DNA of 60,645 nucleotides from Myxococcales bacterium (GTDB lineage Bacteria > Myxococcota > UBA4151): positions 1 through 60,645 of the forward strand of contig NZRT01000036.1 of assembly GCA_002696345.1 (NCBI GenBank), in the 5' to 3' direction. Both the position numbers and the translations under genes were made by a program. Shown here piece after piece: positions 9,201 to 16,817 of this stretch (its first letter is position 1; every line of letters starts with the position of its first letter). The notes beneath the pieces are model-generated. The model had not been told where the DNA came from, searched no databases, and saw only the letters and a list, made by a program, of their open reading frames with translations.

Positions 9201-9588
9201 CAGCTGCCACCGGAAGATTGATCCTCCCGGTTTCGCTCTGGAAAATTTCGATCCAGTCGGACGTTGGCGCACACACTATCCTTTGTATGAGAAAAAAGGG
9301 GACAAAACCGTAACGTTAAAGGGGCTGCCAGTTGACGCAGTCGGCCAACTTCCTGATGGATCGCCCATTGAAGACGTTCGTGATTTAAAACGCTATTTGG
9401 TAGAAAATATCGACGTCTTCTCACTGTGTTTGACCGAGAAACTGATGGTATACGCAACCGGCCGTACTCCCAGTTTTGGCGATCGCAAGGTAATCGACCA
9501 AATTGTCGCTCAAGCCAAGGATAGCGGCAATGGCTTCCAAGACCTGATCGTCGCTCTGGTAACCAGTGACGTGTTCCGAGCAAAATGA
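6253..9588 (+). CDS. DUF1592/DUF1588/DUF1585 cytochrome c-like protein
   Basis: 1111-residue exported protein with a Sec signal (residues 1-24). A cytochrome-like motif CLNCH is at residue 47. A DUF1587 segment begins near residue 126 (RRLNREEYENTVRDILG), a DUF1592 core lies near 740-860 (DYDLASRLSYFLTSSPPD), DUF1588 near 910-960 (GILGQASVMMATANGVDTQP), and a second CxxCH (CASCH, residue about 982) leads into DUF1585. Between DUF1587 and DUF1592 it carries two copies of a beta-rich module, starting near SVWPNRFEAK (237) and AVWPSRFEAK (473) and each ending in KGETI, which looks like an internal duplication of a carbohydrate-binding-type domain. It is coupled to the DUF1552 gene upstream. Probably a heme protein of the cell envelope; substrate unknown. 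Confidence 0.92.
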   Translation: MVRQIACLTAAITSIAAIPHSTLANPEVETFSEPIPEAADGFLVDYCLNCHDEIERKGDLSLDFMEIDWSDHQAKTTWSKVHEMLEKGEMPPKEEKQPTAVERQAMLSWLDTTLSQRDPPGGTVLRRLNREEYENTVRDILGIPFSAPESFPSDLEYHGFDNVGEGLVLSPPLMAQYFEIATTAADLLIPPLKEEKVVPSETTIIGPNDFTLNFTTGHPIDGVLRMNSSSDPLARGSVWPNRFEAKSTGRYAVTMELSSYRPEEGHFPIVKLLAFTANGNSFTRTSTLHELAEIRVSGETADTYRAEVDLQKGETIVVHYDNASLSADQSTERLAEHLLEIFRADPKLGAAWKTAGYQRSDRGWSWWDRIQKIKNQPGFSTEKFDPESEETKEFALKMARTGVNLFETMCCYRFFAGPGLDIHELSVTGPLPAEKKSIDLTPSDFTSLDASGTLTRERLYRLISSRNTVAGSAVWPSRFEAKVSGVYRIRFDATTFQNSNAIYDIGDNPFLIELHARRNSADPYELVDSMRKLAEFSLLPKLEQAQVYETDVVLEKGETIAFRWGNSPLYSEPGNRFYSPDAFSRLVEDRRILAAYRKLGRARELTPSQYYEAVIDLANSKSLDTNESNSQKTPDLAAPAVHNQFARIARQDMIRHGPALDIGNAEIIGPVRLVEDNEMREQRLRTARFMGHRQGRNDEAYATAILQPFLEKAFRRPTTSEQVSNYVKVALKHTAEGNRFEDGIHLAIRAALCSPKFIYRGLDAGELDDYDLASRLSYFLTSSPPDKKLLKLASAGSLSDPETLATETRRLMASKRVKNFIDSFAGQWLDLRVLPDIMPDPRLINWNDNYLNAITDETEMFIAEILRENHTLDTFIDPDFTYMNRFNARLYDYPFDGNNAMKRVSIKRGSRYGGILGQASVMMATANGVDTQPVLRGVWLLENVLGDPPSEPPPNVPAVEPDTSGAKTIRELLERHQADASCASCHRKIDPPGFALENFDPVGRWRTHYPLYEKKGDKTVTLKGLPVDAVGQLPDGSPIEDVRDLKRYLVENIDVFSLCLTEKLMVYATGRTPSFGDRKVIDQIVAQAKDSGNGFQDLIVALVTSDVFRAK

Positions 9589-9700
9589 GTCGTTGTTCGC
9601 AGAATAATCGCTGCCAACTTTGATCTTTCGAAATTCCCGCAATGCCAAACCCATTCCCGCTTTCACCCTACCGATTCACAACTTTATTTCCTATCATGAA

Positions 9701-9778
9701 GGTAGGGCTGACTGTTCTCAGTCAGCCGCACTCCACCATTAATCAGCAATCGGCGGACTGAGGACAGTCAGCCCTACC
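9701..9778. repeat. Dimeric hairpin repeat family A, copy 2 (5' leader)
   Basis: 78-bp inverted repeat starting GGTAGGGCTGACTGTTCTC and ending AGGACAGTCAGCCCTACC. Each arm folds alone (left: GGCTGACT, loop GTTCTC, AGTCAGCC) and the two arms are also mutually complementary. Compared with copy 1, both sides of the stem have changed together. It ends 13 bases before the ATG at 9792. Confidence 0.9.
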
Positions 9779-9791
9779 ATAATTCATCCCT

Positions 9792-10196
9792 ATGACCCGA
9801 CTGGCTCTTTCACCCTTCGCCATTCTCACTTCCCTAATATTCGCGACATTCCTTTTCGCGACAATCGGCTGCGCTCCGAAATCAGAGGACGGTCCTTGGA
9901 CCTACTCGCTGCCCGCGTTCGGCTCCGGCCAGGGCCGCATCTGGGACCCGCAAAGGCCACCGCAAGGGGGCGCTCTTCCGGGTAGGGACGGTACTGGCAA
10001 TTATCACGACCGCTTTGGCAAAAAACTTACTTTGGACGCGAAAGCCGACGGTATCGTCGGATACGGCACTATCCTTTTCGACAATGAGACCCGCGAGATC
10101 ACGCTCGAGATTCATCCCATGGTCGAACTCTTGCAATTGTTCAAGGGTAGCCAGACGGGTTGGCAAGAATCGCCCGAATTCAGGCATGATAGATAA
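9792..10196 (+). CDS. Small exported protein with PhoD-like C-terminal segment
   Basis: 134-residue protein. The first 30 residues form a hydrophobic signal that ends FATIGC, a weak lipobox, so it may be a lipoprotein. The rest (GPWTYSLPAFGSGQGRIW, GNYHDRFGKKLTLDA, GYGTILFDNETREITLEIHP) resembles the C-terminal beta domain that ends PhoD/calcineurin-like phosphoesterases in PVC bacteria. No metal-binding phosphatase core is present. It therefore looks like a signal peptide joined to the tail of a lost enzyme, either a remnant or a small binding protein. The homology is my recognition of pattern and not proven. It sits between a family A hairpin and a sulfatase. Confidence 0.6.
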   Translation: MTRLALSPFAILTSLIFATFLFATIGCAPKSEDGPWTYSLPAFGSGQGRIWDPQRPPQGGALPGRDGTGNYHDRFGKKLTLDAKADGIVGYGTILFDNETREITLEIHPMVELLQLFKGSQTGWQESPEFRHDR

Positions 10197-10301
10197 GAAA
10201 GCTGCCAATCTGTTGATTCTATCTTCCTACAAGCCATTACTTTTCATCCGAGCGAGTTTTTTCTCCCAATCGCAATGAATATCATCAAGTTTTGACCGCT
10301 C

Positions 10302-11726
10302 ATGCTCCTCTTAAGATTTCTTAAGCTACCCCTATTGGTCATTTTTTTCCCTCTATATTGGTGCACCCACAGCGAACAGCCCAACGTTTTGTTCATCGCC
10401 GTGGATGATCTGAACAATTGGGTGGGCTTTCTGAAAAACCATCCCGGAGTAAAGACGCCCCATATGGATCGTTTGGCTCAACGCGGGGTGGTTTTTACCA
10501 ATGCCTATTGTTCCGCTCCAGGCTGCAACTCCTCGCGATCCAGCGTAATCACAGGACTGCGCCCGTCCAGCACGGGAATCTACGCCAATGGGCACGACTG
10601 GCGGAAAATGGCAGCCACCCGAAACGTGGAAACCCTCCCTGATACTCTGCAGGCCGGGGGATACAAAACGGCGAGGGGAGGCAAGCTATACCACGCCCAC
10701 ACCCTTCGAGCATCCGCGTACGAAGGTAACCTGGACCCTGAACCCTGGGATAGCTTTTTCCCGTCACGGAATCTACAACTCCCTCCTGAAGTGGAACCCG
10801 CTAGCTGGCCAGTGAATTCCAACAAGAATTTCTACGGGGGGAGATATGACTGGTCGCCCTTGGATATCGACGATTCGGAAATGGGCGATGCCAAGGTCGT
10901 CGCCTGGGCCGAGCGGGAACTAGCCAAAACGCATGAGAAACCGCTATTTCTCGCTGTTGGCATTTACCGCCCCCATTGGCCATGGTGGACCCCGCAATCC
11001 TATTTCGACCAGCATCCCCTGGAAGAGATTGAATTCCTCGACGAGCCCGAAAACGACCTGGATGATTTACCCGAATCGGGCAGAAGGATGGTTCGAAAAA
11101 GGTGGGATGACTGGATACGGGCAAACAACCAACGCAAGGCGGCCATGCAGGCCTACCTAGCATCCATGACGTTTGCGGATGCCATGGTGGGGCGATTGCT
11201 CCGAGCTCTGGACGATGGGCCGCTCGCGAATAATACCATAATCGTTCTTTGGTCGGATCACGGCTATCACATCGGCCAGAAACACCATTGGGAGAAATTT
11301 GCCCTTTGGGAGCAAACAACCCATGTTCCGCTGATCATTGTTGATCCTCGTAATGGGAAAGCGGGTACGCGGTGCACTCAGCCGGTAAGCCTGCTCGACC
11401 TGTACCCAACCTTGGTCGATCTATGCGATTTGCAGAGACCAACTCATTTGGAGGGTCAAAGTCTTCTACCCCTGATGAAAAGCCCCGACAGGTCGACCCG
11501 TAGAGGCGTGATCACAACCCAGGGATTCAATAACCACGCCGTTCGCACCGAGCGGTGGCGATATATACGCTATGCCGACGGGGGGGAAGAGCTATACGAT
11601 CAACAAAACGATCCCAACGAATTTACGAACCTGGCAAATCAACCTGAATTCGGTCCTGTCAAAAAATCCCTGGTCACGATGCTTCCGAGCAAAAACGTCA
11701 AGCCTCCCGCCCGAGGCCTCGACTAA
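10302..11726 (+). CDS. Iduronate-2-sulfatase-like type I sulfatase (CNSSR motif)
   Basis: 474-residue exported sulfatase. A hydrophobic signal spans residues 1-24, followed by NVLFIAVDDLNNWVG with the metal-binding Asp pair. The nucleophile motif is Cys75 in CNSSRSSVITGLRPSSTGIY, which keeps Cys and Arg but has Ser where CxPxR/CxAxR families usually have Pro or Ala. The rest (GGKLYHA, VGIYRPHWPWW, LWSDHGYHIGQKHHWEK, LPLMKSPD) is typical of the iduronate-2-sulfatase-like branch. It probably removes sulfate from a uronic or deoxy sugar outside the cytoplasm. It precedes a small membrane protein by only 18 bp, suggesting co-transcription. Confidence 0.92.
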   Translation: MLLLRFLKLPLLVIFFPLYWCTHSEQPNVLFIAVDDLNNWVGFLKNHPGVKTPHMDRLAQRGVVFTNAYCSAPGCNSSRSSVITGLRPSSTGIYANGHDWRKMAATRNVETLPDTLQAGGYKTARGGKLYHAHTLRASAYEGNLDPEPWDSFFPSRNLQLPPEVEPASWPVNSNKNFYGGRYDWSPLDIDDSEMGDAKVVAWAERELAKTHEKPLFLAVGIYRPHWPWWTPQSYFDQHPLEEIEFLDEPENDLDDLPESGRRMVRKRWDDWIRANNQRKAAMQAYLASMTFADAMVGRLLRALDDGPLANNTIIVLWSDHGYHIGQKHHWEKFALWEQTTHVPLIIVDPRNGKAGTRCTQPVSLLDLYPTLVDLCDLQRPTHLEGQSLLPLMKSPDRSTRRGVITTQGFNNHAVRTERWRYIRYADGGEELYDQQNDPNEFTNLANQPEFGPVKKSLVTMLPSKNVKPPARGLD

Positions 11727-11744
11727 CTTTACTAAACTTAAAAG

Positions 11745-12320
11745 ATGTCTGTGGAATCATCATCAACAACGAAATCCTTGCTTAGCAAACGCATCGCCTT
11801 GTCGAGAAGGCACGAGTGGAACATTGGTATACTATTTGTTCTGGGAACGCTGATCTTCGCCTCCGCGATCATTCTTTACACCGTAATTGTTGTGCTCCCC
11901 AAACAGGAAGCGATTGAGCGGCGGGCTTATGGGGACGCGACCCAGCAGCTTGCGGATCGACTTGCTACTGGAGTAGCGAATTTGAGCGAATGGTCCACCG
12001 ACGAATCCCTAGAGAGCTATCTGAATGCCCTCGATATTCTCGCCCAGCGGAAGGACTACGATGTTGAACTTGTTTCAGAATTAAATGAGCGTGTGGATAC
12101 GCTAAAGGAGGCAAGGCAAGAGCGTCAGATTCGATTCAAATCGCTAATCGCCGAAGCCGAGTCCTTCCCATTGGTTAGCTCTGTCGATGCCGTTCTCACT
12201 TTCGATCAGCGTATGCGGAACGCGATCTTCACGCTTTCCGAGAAGCAAGGGGAAGAGCTAATGGCAAGATGGTCCGATCGCCGAGATAATGTAATAGCGA
12301 TCAAGGACGGAAATCGGTAA
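11745..12320 (+). CDS. Single-TM protein with coiled-coil-like periplasmic part, unknown function
   Basis: 191 residues, not recognised. Residues 1-26 are polar and basic. Residues about 27-50 form one strong transmembrane helix (GILFVLGTLIFASAIILYTV). The remainder is charged and helical (KQEAIERRAYGDATQQLADR, VDTLKEARQERQIRFKSLIA), as in a coiled coil or a chemoreceptor-like sensor stalk, without any catalytic motif. With no signal cleavage site the predicted topology is N-in with a periplasmic C-terminus. It is the only clear integral membrane protein in the window and follows a sulfatase by 18 bp, so it may tether or assist an exported enzyme. That role is inference. Confidence 0.75.
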   Translation: MSVESSSTTKSLLSKRIALSRRHEWNIGILFVLGTLIFASAIILYTVIVVLPKQEAIERRAYGDATQQLADRLATGVANLSEWSTDESLESYLNALDILAQRKDYDVELVSELNERVDTLKEARQERQIRFKSLIAEAESFPLVSSVDAVLTFDQRMRNAIFTLSEKQGEELMARWSDRRDNVIAIKDGNR

Positions 12321-12355
12321 GCCCTTTTTCTAATCCTAAAGGCACTCTCAACTTA

Positions 12356-15235
12356 TCACTGCTGCAAATAGCCTATCAGGTCGACCACGTCTTGTTCGCT
12401 CATGGTCTGGAGCAGACCTTCCGGCATGGTGGACTGCTCGAGCTGCTCCTGCTTGACCACTTCTGAGACCGGGATCACGTCCACGGAGTTCAGGCCCGCA
12501 AGAGATATACCATGCCGGGATTGAGCGATGATGTTGCCGCTCAAGATCCGGCCGTCTTTGAGCGTCAAGACGTTCATCTTGTAGTCCTGAGGCAATACGG
12601 CACTGGGATCTATCAGATTTTCTAGCAAATAGTAGACGTTCTGGCGATCGCTACCATTCAAGTCCGGGCCTAAGTTACCCCCTTCTCCAAATATAGAATG
12701 GCAGGAGGCGCAGCTTGCTTGAAATAACTTCTTTCCGTTGGCGACATTCGCCGTTCCCAACCGATCCGATGTCAGCTTCGTTTGCCAATCATCAATCAAA
12801 TTTCGTTTCTCTTCAGGAGTTTGCCGCAAATGCCCCCAAACTTCTTCCAAAAGTTCGTTCAGCTCCGTATCGCCAAGATTGTGGATTTGTCTGGCATGAA
12901 ATGCGGACAGATCATTCCTGGGAACGATTCTATTCTTAATGGCATAAACCAAGGGCCCGGCAAAAGAGATCCTCGAACTCAAGGTCGCCATCGCCGCTTG
13001 CCGATCATCCGTCAGATAGCGGCGATAGGGCCTTAAAATGGTAGCGGCGATCTTAGGATCATCGAATGCCGCTAGTTCGCGGATGGCTTGATTCCGGCGC
13101 GACTGATTGTCCAGAAGAGCCAACCAGTCTTGCTGGGTCATGGGTGCGCTTTGATCGAAAACCGGCTCCAACTCCGCTGCGACGGCGCGAACTCCGGCGT
13201 CGATTGACTGCGTCAAGACCGCCCAATTCGAAGGCGGTTCGATTCCCCTCAATCCATGCAGGGCTTCCTCAATCCCCCTTACCCCGGCTCGGGCTTGGAG
13301 CAGGTCGCCACGTTCCAGTGTGTCGGATATGGCCTTCACCAGCTTTGGCATTAGATCAGTATTTAGATCGAAGTCGCTAGCGATTCGCCGGACGATGTTC
13401 TTGTAAATCTGGGCATCCGCGCAACTGGCCAAGAATTCCATCGCTCGACCGGGATCCGCCTCCACTAAAGGTAACAAGGCGTACCAAATCATATAGGGCA
13501 AATTCTGATCTTCTGCGTATCCAAAATCTAGCAACAGATCTTTCGCCAAAGTCCATTTTTGGGCTTCGGAAAAGCGAGGGAAAGTGGACGCTACGTACAG
13601 GCGAACCAAACGTGATTTACCATCGCTGGCCAGCTTGCTGATCTTCTCGAATTGTTCCCCAGTGGGGTGCCCCCCCTCTCCAATCAGCCGAACGGCCCAA
13701 CTCCGAACGTGCTCATTAGCGTGGTCCAGCAAGGCAGTTAGCCGTTTCTCCCCCACGCCCCCCGCGCCATGCAAAGCCCATAGAAACCTGAGCTGGCGAT
13801 CCACAGGATGGTTGCCCATATCCAACATTCGGATCAATTCCTTCCTTGCGTCTTCAAGGTCCACTCCAGCAACGTGCCGCTCTTGCAGCAATCGGCGCGA
13901 GTGACGGACAAAGTAATCATTTCGATGCAGCTGATTAGCCACGAGTTCCAGGTTGGACTGGCTCGCTAGGTCGAAGGGACCCGGTTGATTGCCCTCACCA
14001 TAAACAACTTTGTAAATACGGCCGCTAGTCCTGTGTACCCCGTCGTTATCATGGCACTCCCCAATGTCCGTCCAATCGGATAGATAGACGCCTCCATCCG
14101 GTCCGTAAATCTGAGTGACCCCTTTGTACCATGGATGGTTGGCGATCATGAAATCATTGCTGTGAGTCGCCACGTATCCAGAACCCGATCGTTGCAGGAT
14201 GTCGTTATTGATACGACGACCGTGCGTGTTGCTGAGAAAGATCGTGTTGCGGTACTTGTCTGGCCAATTGTCGCCCAGGTAGATCATGGCTCCACAATGC
14301 GAGTGCCCCCCTCCCAGCAGGTCTGTAGGCCCTTCCGCGTTGTCACGAAACTTTCGTCGATCCGTCCACTTGCCTTCGTGATGCAAATGATCGGCAGTCA
14401 GTGGAATCCGATCGTAGACATGAGCCGCCGAACCCTGACCATGCATGCGAGGATAATAGGCACCTGGAATGACATGCCACAAATGGCCATTCACGTTGCC
14501 GGTCATGAACATTTCGCCCATGTCGTTCCAGTCTAGGCCCCATGGGTTAGTCGTGCCGCGAGCCACGATTTCAAACTCGCGGGTTACAGGATGCAAACGC
14601 CAGATCCCGCAACTCACATCGATGCGCTCCGAAGCTGGCGTCCCAGGCTTCCCCACCAGGGAAGAGGCAGTGATTCCATGGCGGCCATAAAGCCAGCCAT
14701 CGAGTCCCCAGGTTAGGCCGTTAAAGAAATTGTGGTTGGCCGAAGTGGTAAATCCGTCCAAGACGATTACAGGAGGACCATCCGGCACATCGTCGCCGTC
14801 GCGATCCGGAATGAACTCAAGATTGGGCGAATCGCAAATCCAGACCCCGCCAAAACCAACCGCCATCCCGGACAGATGCGTCGCCTTATCATAAAAGATC
14901 TTCCGCGAGTCAAAGCGCCCATCATTGTCGGAATCCTCGAACACTAAAACCCGATCCTCCCCCTTCATTTCCCACTCTTTGTAGGAATAGGACTCGGCAA
15001 CCCAGACCCGTCCCCGATCGTCCAGCTTCATGGCGATCGGTTGTCGCACGTCGGGCTCTCCAGCGAACAAAGTGGCCGAGAATCCTTCCGGCAATCGCAT
15101 AGCCGCGGCGGCAGCTTCTGGAGACAAGGGTTCCTGTCCTGGAGCCTGGGTGTTTACGGGGATGTATCGATGAGCCCCGAAGACGGGAAGACAAAGGAAA
15201 CAGTAGAGTCCGAGAATTCTCAAATAATCTTTCAT
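12356..15235 (-). CDS. PVC-type heme-binding CxxCH protein (membrane-bound dehydrogenase-like, HEAT repeats)
   Basis: 959-residue exported protein. A Sec signal (residues 1-20) precedes a soluble-dehydrogenase-type beta-propeller opening MRLPEGFSATLFAGEPDVRQ and GRVWVAESYSYKEW, with EFIPDRDGDDVPDG and NGLTWGLDGWLYGRHG further on. A middle HEAT-like alpha-solenoid (about 430-760) follows. The C-terminal cytochrome domain has CASCH from Cys842 and GNLGPDLNG, ending in the conserved ILSGNI segment. This is the PVC-specific architecture matched by the TIGR02603/TIGR02604 models. It probably oxidises a sugar or aldehyde and passes electrons to its own heme. It faces the + strand genes tail to tail on its left (35-bp gap) and divergently from the P450 gene on its right. 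A perfect palindrome GCCTTTAAAGGC lies 9 bp upstream of the ATG. Confidence 0.93.
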   Translation of the reverse strand: MKDYLRILGLYCFLCLPVFGAHRYIPVNTQAPGQEPLSPEAAAAAMRLPEGFSATLFAGEPDVRQPIAMKLDDRGRVWVAESYSYKEWEMKGEDRVLVFEDSDNDGRFDSRKIFYDKATHLSGMAVGFGGVWICDSPNLEFIPDRDGDDVPDGPPVIVLDGFTTSANHNFFNGLTWGLDGWLYGRHGITASSLVGKPGTPASERIDVSCGIWRLHPVTREFEIVARGTTNPWGLDWNDMGEMFMTGNVNGHLWHVIPGAYYPRMHGQGSAAHVYDRIPLTADHLHHEGKWTDRRKFRDNAEGPTDLLGGGHSHCGAMIYLGDNWPDKYRNTIFLSNTHGRRINNDILQRSGSGYVATHSNDFMIANHPWYKGVTQIYGPDGGVYLSDWTDIGECHDNDGVHRTSGRIYKVVYGEGNQPGPFDLASQSNLELVANQLHRNDYFVRHSRRLLQERHVAGVDLEDARKELIRMLDMGNHPVDRQLRFLWALHGAGGVGEKRLTALLDHANEHVRSWAVRLIGEGGHPTGEQFEKISKLASDGKSRLVRLYVASTFPRFSEAQKWTLAKDLLLDFGYAEDQNLPYMIWYALLPLVEADPGRAMEFLASCADAQIYKNIVRRIASDFDLNTDLMPKLVKAISDTLERGDLLQARAGVRGIEEALHGLRGIEPPSNWAVLTQSIDAGVRAVAAELEPVFDQSAPMTQQDWLALLDNQSRRNQAIRELAAFDDPKIAATILRPYRRYLTDDRQAAMATLSSRISFAGPLVYAIKNRIVPRNDLSAFHARQIHNLGDTELNELLEEVWGHLRQTPEEKRNLIDDWQTKLTSDRLGTANVANGKKLFQASCASCHSIFGEGGNLGPDLNGSDRQNVYYLLENLIDPSAVLPQDYKMNVLTLKDGRILSGNIIAQSRHGISLAGLNSVDVIPVSEVVKQEQLEQSTMPEGLLQTMSEQDVVDLIGYLQQ

Positions 15236-15542
15236 GGGGCGAAGCCTTTAAAGGCAGTCGCATATGATCAGGGTTGCTCTGCCAACGGTCAAGATCCCGC
15301 GAGAATAGAAAATGGAAGATTTTTCATCCTTTAATTCCTGCGTGTGATCATTGTCATACAAGGGTTAGTGCTTATGGCAGTATAGAAGAGCCGAAAGGCC
15401 ACCCAACCATGACGTGCCTCCAATGGGTTGGAAAGGACTTTTTCAATAAACTCAGAGACCTACAGCGTCGTAATTCTTTCTCAGTAATGCCTAGGCTTTC
15501 TTTCATTGAAGGGTTCAGAGAAGGCTCCACACTGCTCGCAAT
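15236..15542. other. Divergent intergenic region between heme protein and P450
   Basis: 307 bp separating two divergent genes, so it must hold both promoters. It contains the 12-bp perfect palindrome GCCTTTAAAGGC (15244-15255), a possible operator. A 45-codon ORF (15409-15546, starting MTCLQWVGKDFF) has a TGA that overlaps the P450 ATG as ATGA. The ORF has no recognisable domain and may be chance. No sigma-70 box pair convincing enough to annotate was found. Confidence 0.35.
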
Positions 15543-16706
15543 ATGAGCGAAGACACGGAGCTGCGAGATCCCTTCAAAAAGCCACGCCAGGATTCGGGCG
15601 TACTGCGATGCCCTTTTCAAGGCGAGGAGATCCCCATGCTCCTGCGCCATGCCGACGTTCGGAAAGCGGCCAAGGATTACCAGACCTATAGCTCAGACGC
15701 GCCTTTCCGCGTGCCCATTCCCTCCGAGGAAGCGGTCCGCTCCGTGCGACAGCTCCCGATCGAGCGGGATCCACCTGCACACACAGATTACCGAGCCATT
15801 GTCGAACCTTTCTTCCAACGAGCGAAGACGCCCGAAATGGCGGGTAAAGTGGAGGCGTTAATTGAACTGAAGCTTAACGCCGCTATCAACCAGGATACAT
15901 TAGAAGTGGTCAACGAATTCGCTTTGCCCATCCAGTCGCACGCTCTCACCTATTTGCTGAATGTGCCGGAAACTGAAGCGAAGACGTGGATCGATTGGGG
16001 CATCCACGTTTTCAAAGTCACTGGAGGCAAGTTCAAGAAGGCCAACGTACTCGAGGACTATCTCGAGGCCCAATTGGATCGCGCGGAGAAAGAACCTGGA
16101 GAGGATTTCTTCAGTGCCCTAACGCAGGCCAAGTATCAGGGGCGCAAACTGACGCGGGAGGAAATGAAGGGGTTCGGAAACCTGACATTCGCCGGCGGAC
16201 GGGATACGATCATACACAGTATTTGCTCTATTTTGGCTTATTTTGGCAAGAATCCAGAAGGATTGGATTTTCTCCGGGAAGACCCCAAACGGATCGTGCT
16301 GGCCGCGGAAGAGCTTTTCCGCGTATTCATGCCACTAACACACCTCGGTCGCGTTTGTCCGGTCGAGACCGATGTTCATGGCTCCAAGGTCCCCGCGGAC
16401 GGAAGGGTTTCGCTGGCCTGGGCTTCAGCCAACTTCGATGAGACCGTTTTTGAGGATGCCGGTGAAATCCGCCTCGACCGGAAACCGAATCCGCACATAG
16501 CATTCGGTTTCGGAACCCATCTCTGCCTAGGCGCGCCACATGCCAGGCTAATAGTCCGTACCATGCTGAAACTCCTGACGGAAAAGGTTGCGAAAATCGA
16601 AGTTCTGGAAACGAAGGAAATGCTTGAGGAAGAAGCCAAATACACACGGCAGGTCGGCTACGAGTTCTTGAAAATTCGCCTGGTTGGCGCAAACGTAAAT
16701 CTGTAG
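15543..16706 (+). CDS. Cytochrome P450
   Basis: 387-residue soluble cytochrome P450 of bacterial class I type, with no signal peptide. The I-helix oxygen-binding motif is FAGGRDTI (residues 216-223). The K-helix ExxR is E257-L-F-R260. The heme-ligating loop FGFGTHLCLGAPHAR has its axial Cys at residue 328. Length and motif spacing are normal, so it should be active as a monooxygenase given electrons from a ferredoxin and reductase, neither of which is encoded nearby. It stands out as a cytoplasmic enzyme among exported proteins. In marine polysaccharide degraders some P450s demethylate 6-O-methyl-galactose; that role here is speculative and no sequence evidence fixes the substrate. Confidence 0.95.
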   Translation: MSEDTELRDPFKKPRQDSGVLRCPFQGEEIPMLLRHADVRKAAKDYQTYSSDAPFRVPIPSEEAVRSVRQLPIERDPPAHTDYRAIVEPFFQRAKTPEMAGKVEALIELKLNAAINQDTLEVVNEFALPIQSHALTYLLNVPETEAKTWIDWGIHVFKVTGGKFKKANVLEDYLEAQLDRAEKEPGEDFFSALTQAKYQGRKLTREEMKGFGNLTFAGGRDTIIHSICSILAYFGKNPEGLDFLREDPKRIVLAAEELFRVFMPLTHLGRVCPVETDVHGSKVPADGRVSLAWASANFDETVFEDAGEIRLDRKPNPHIAFGFGTHLCLGAPHARLIVRTMLKLLTEKVAKIEVLETKEMLEEEAKYTRQVGYEFLKIRLVGANVNL

Positions 16707-16817
16707 CGAGGTTTCTCGTTTTCGCGAGCCGCCAGAGCACACCCTACTGCTCGAAATAGTACTGGATAAATCATACAGATCGATAAAGTAACTAAAATAC
16801 GGATACCATATTACTCT

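Noticed and set aside
15409-15546. Small 45-codon ORF overlapping the P450 start (ATGA)
   Set aside because: Possible leader peptide, but the composition is ordinary and there is no recognisable motif or RBS, so it is mentioned only in the intergenic entry.
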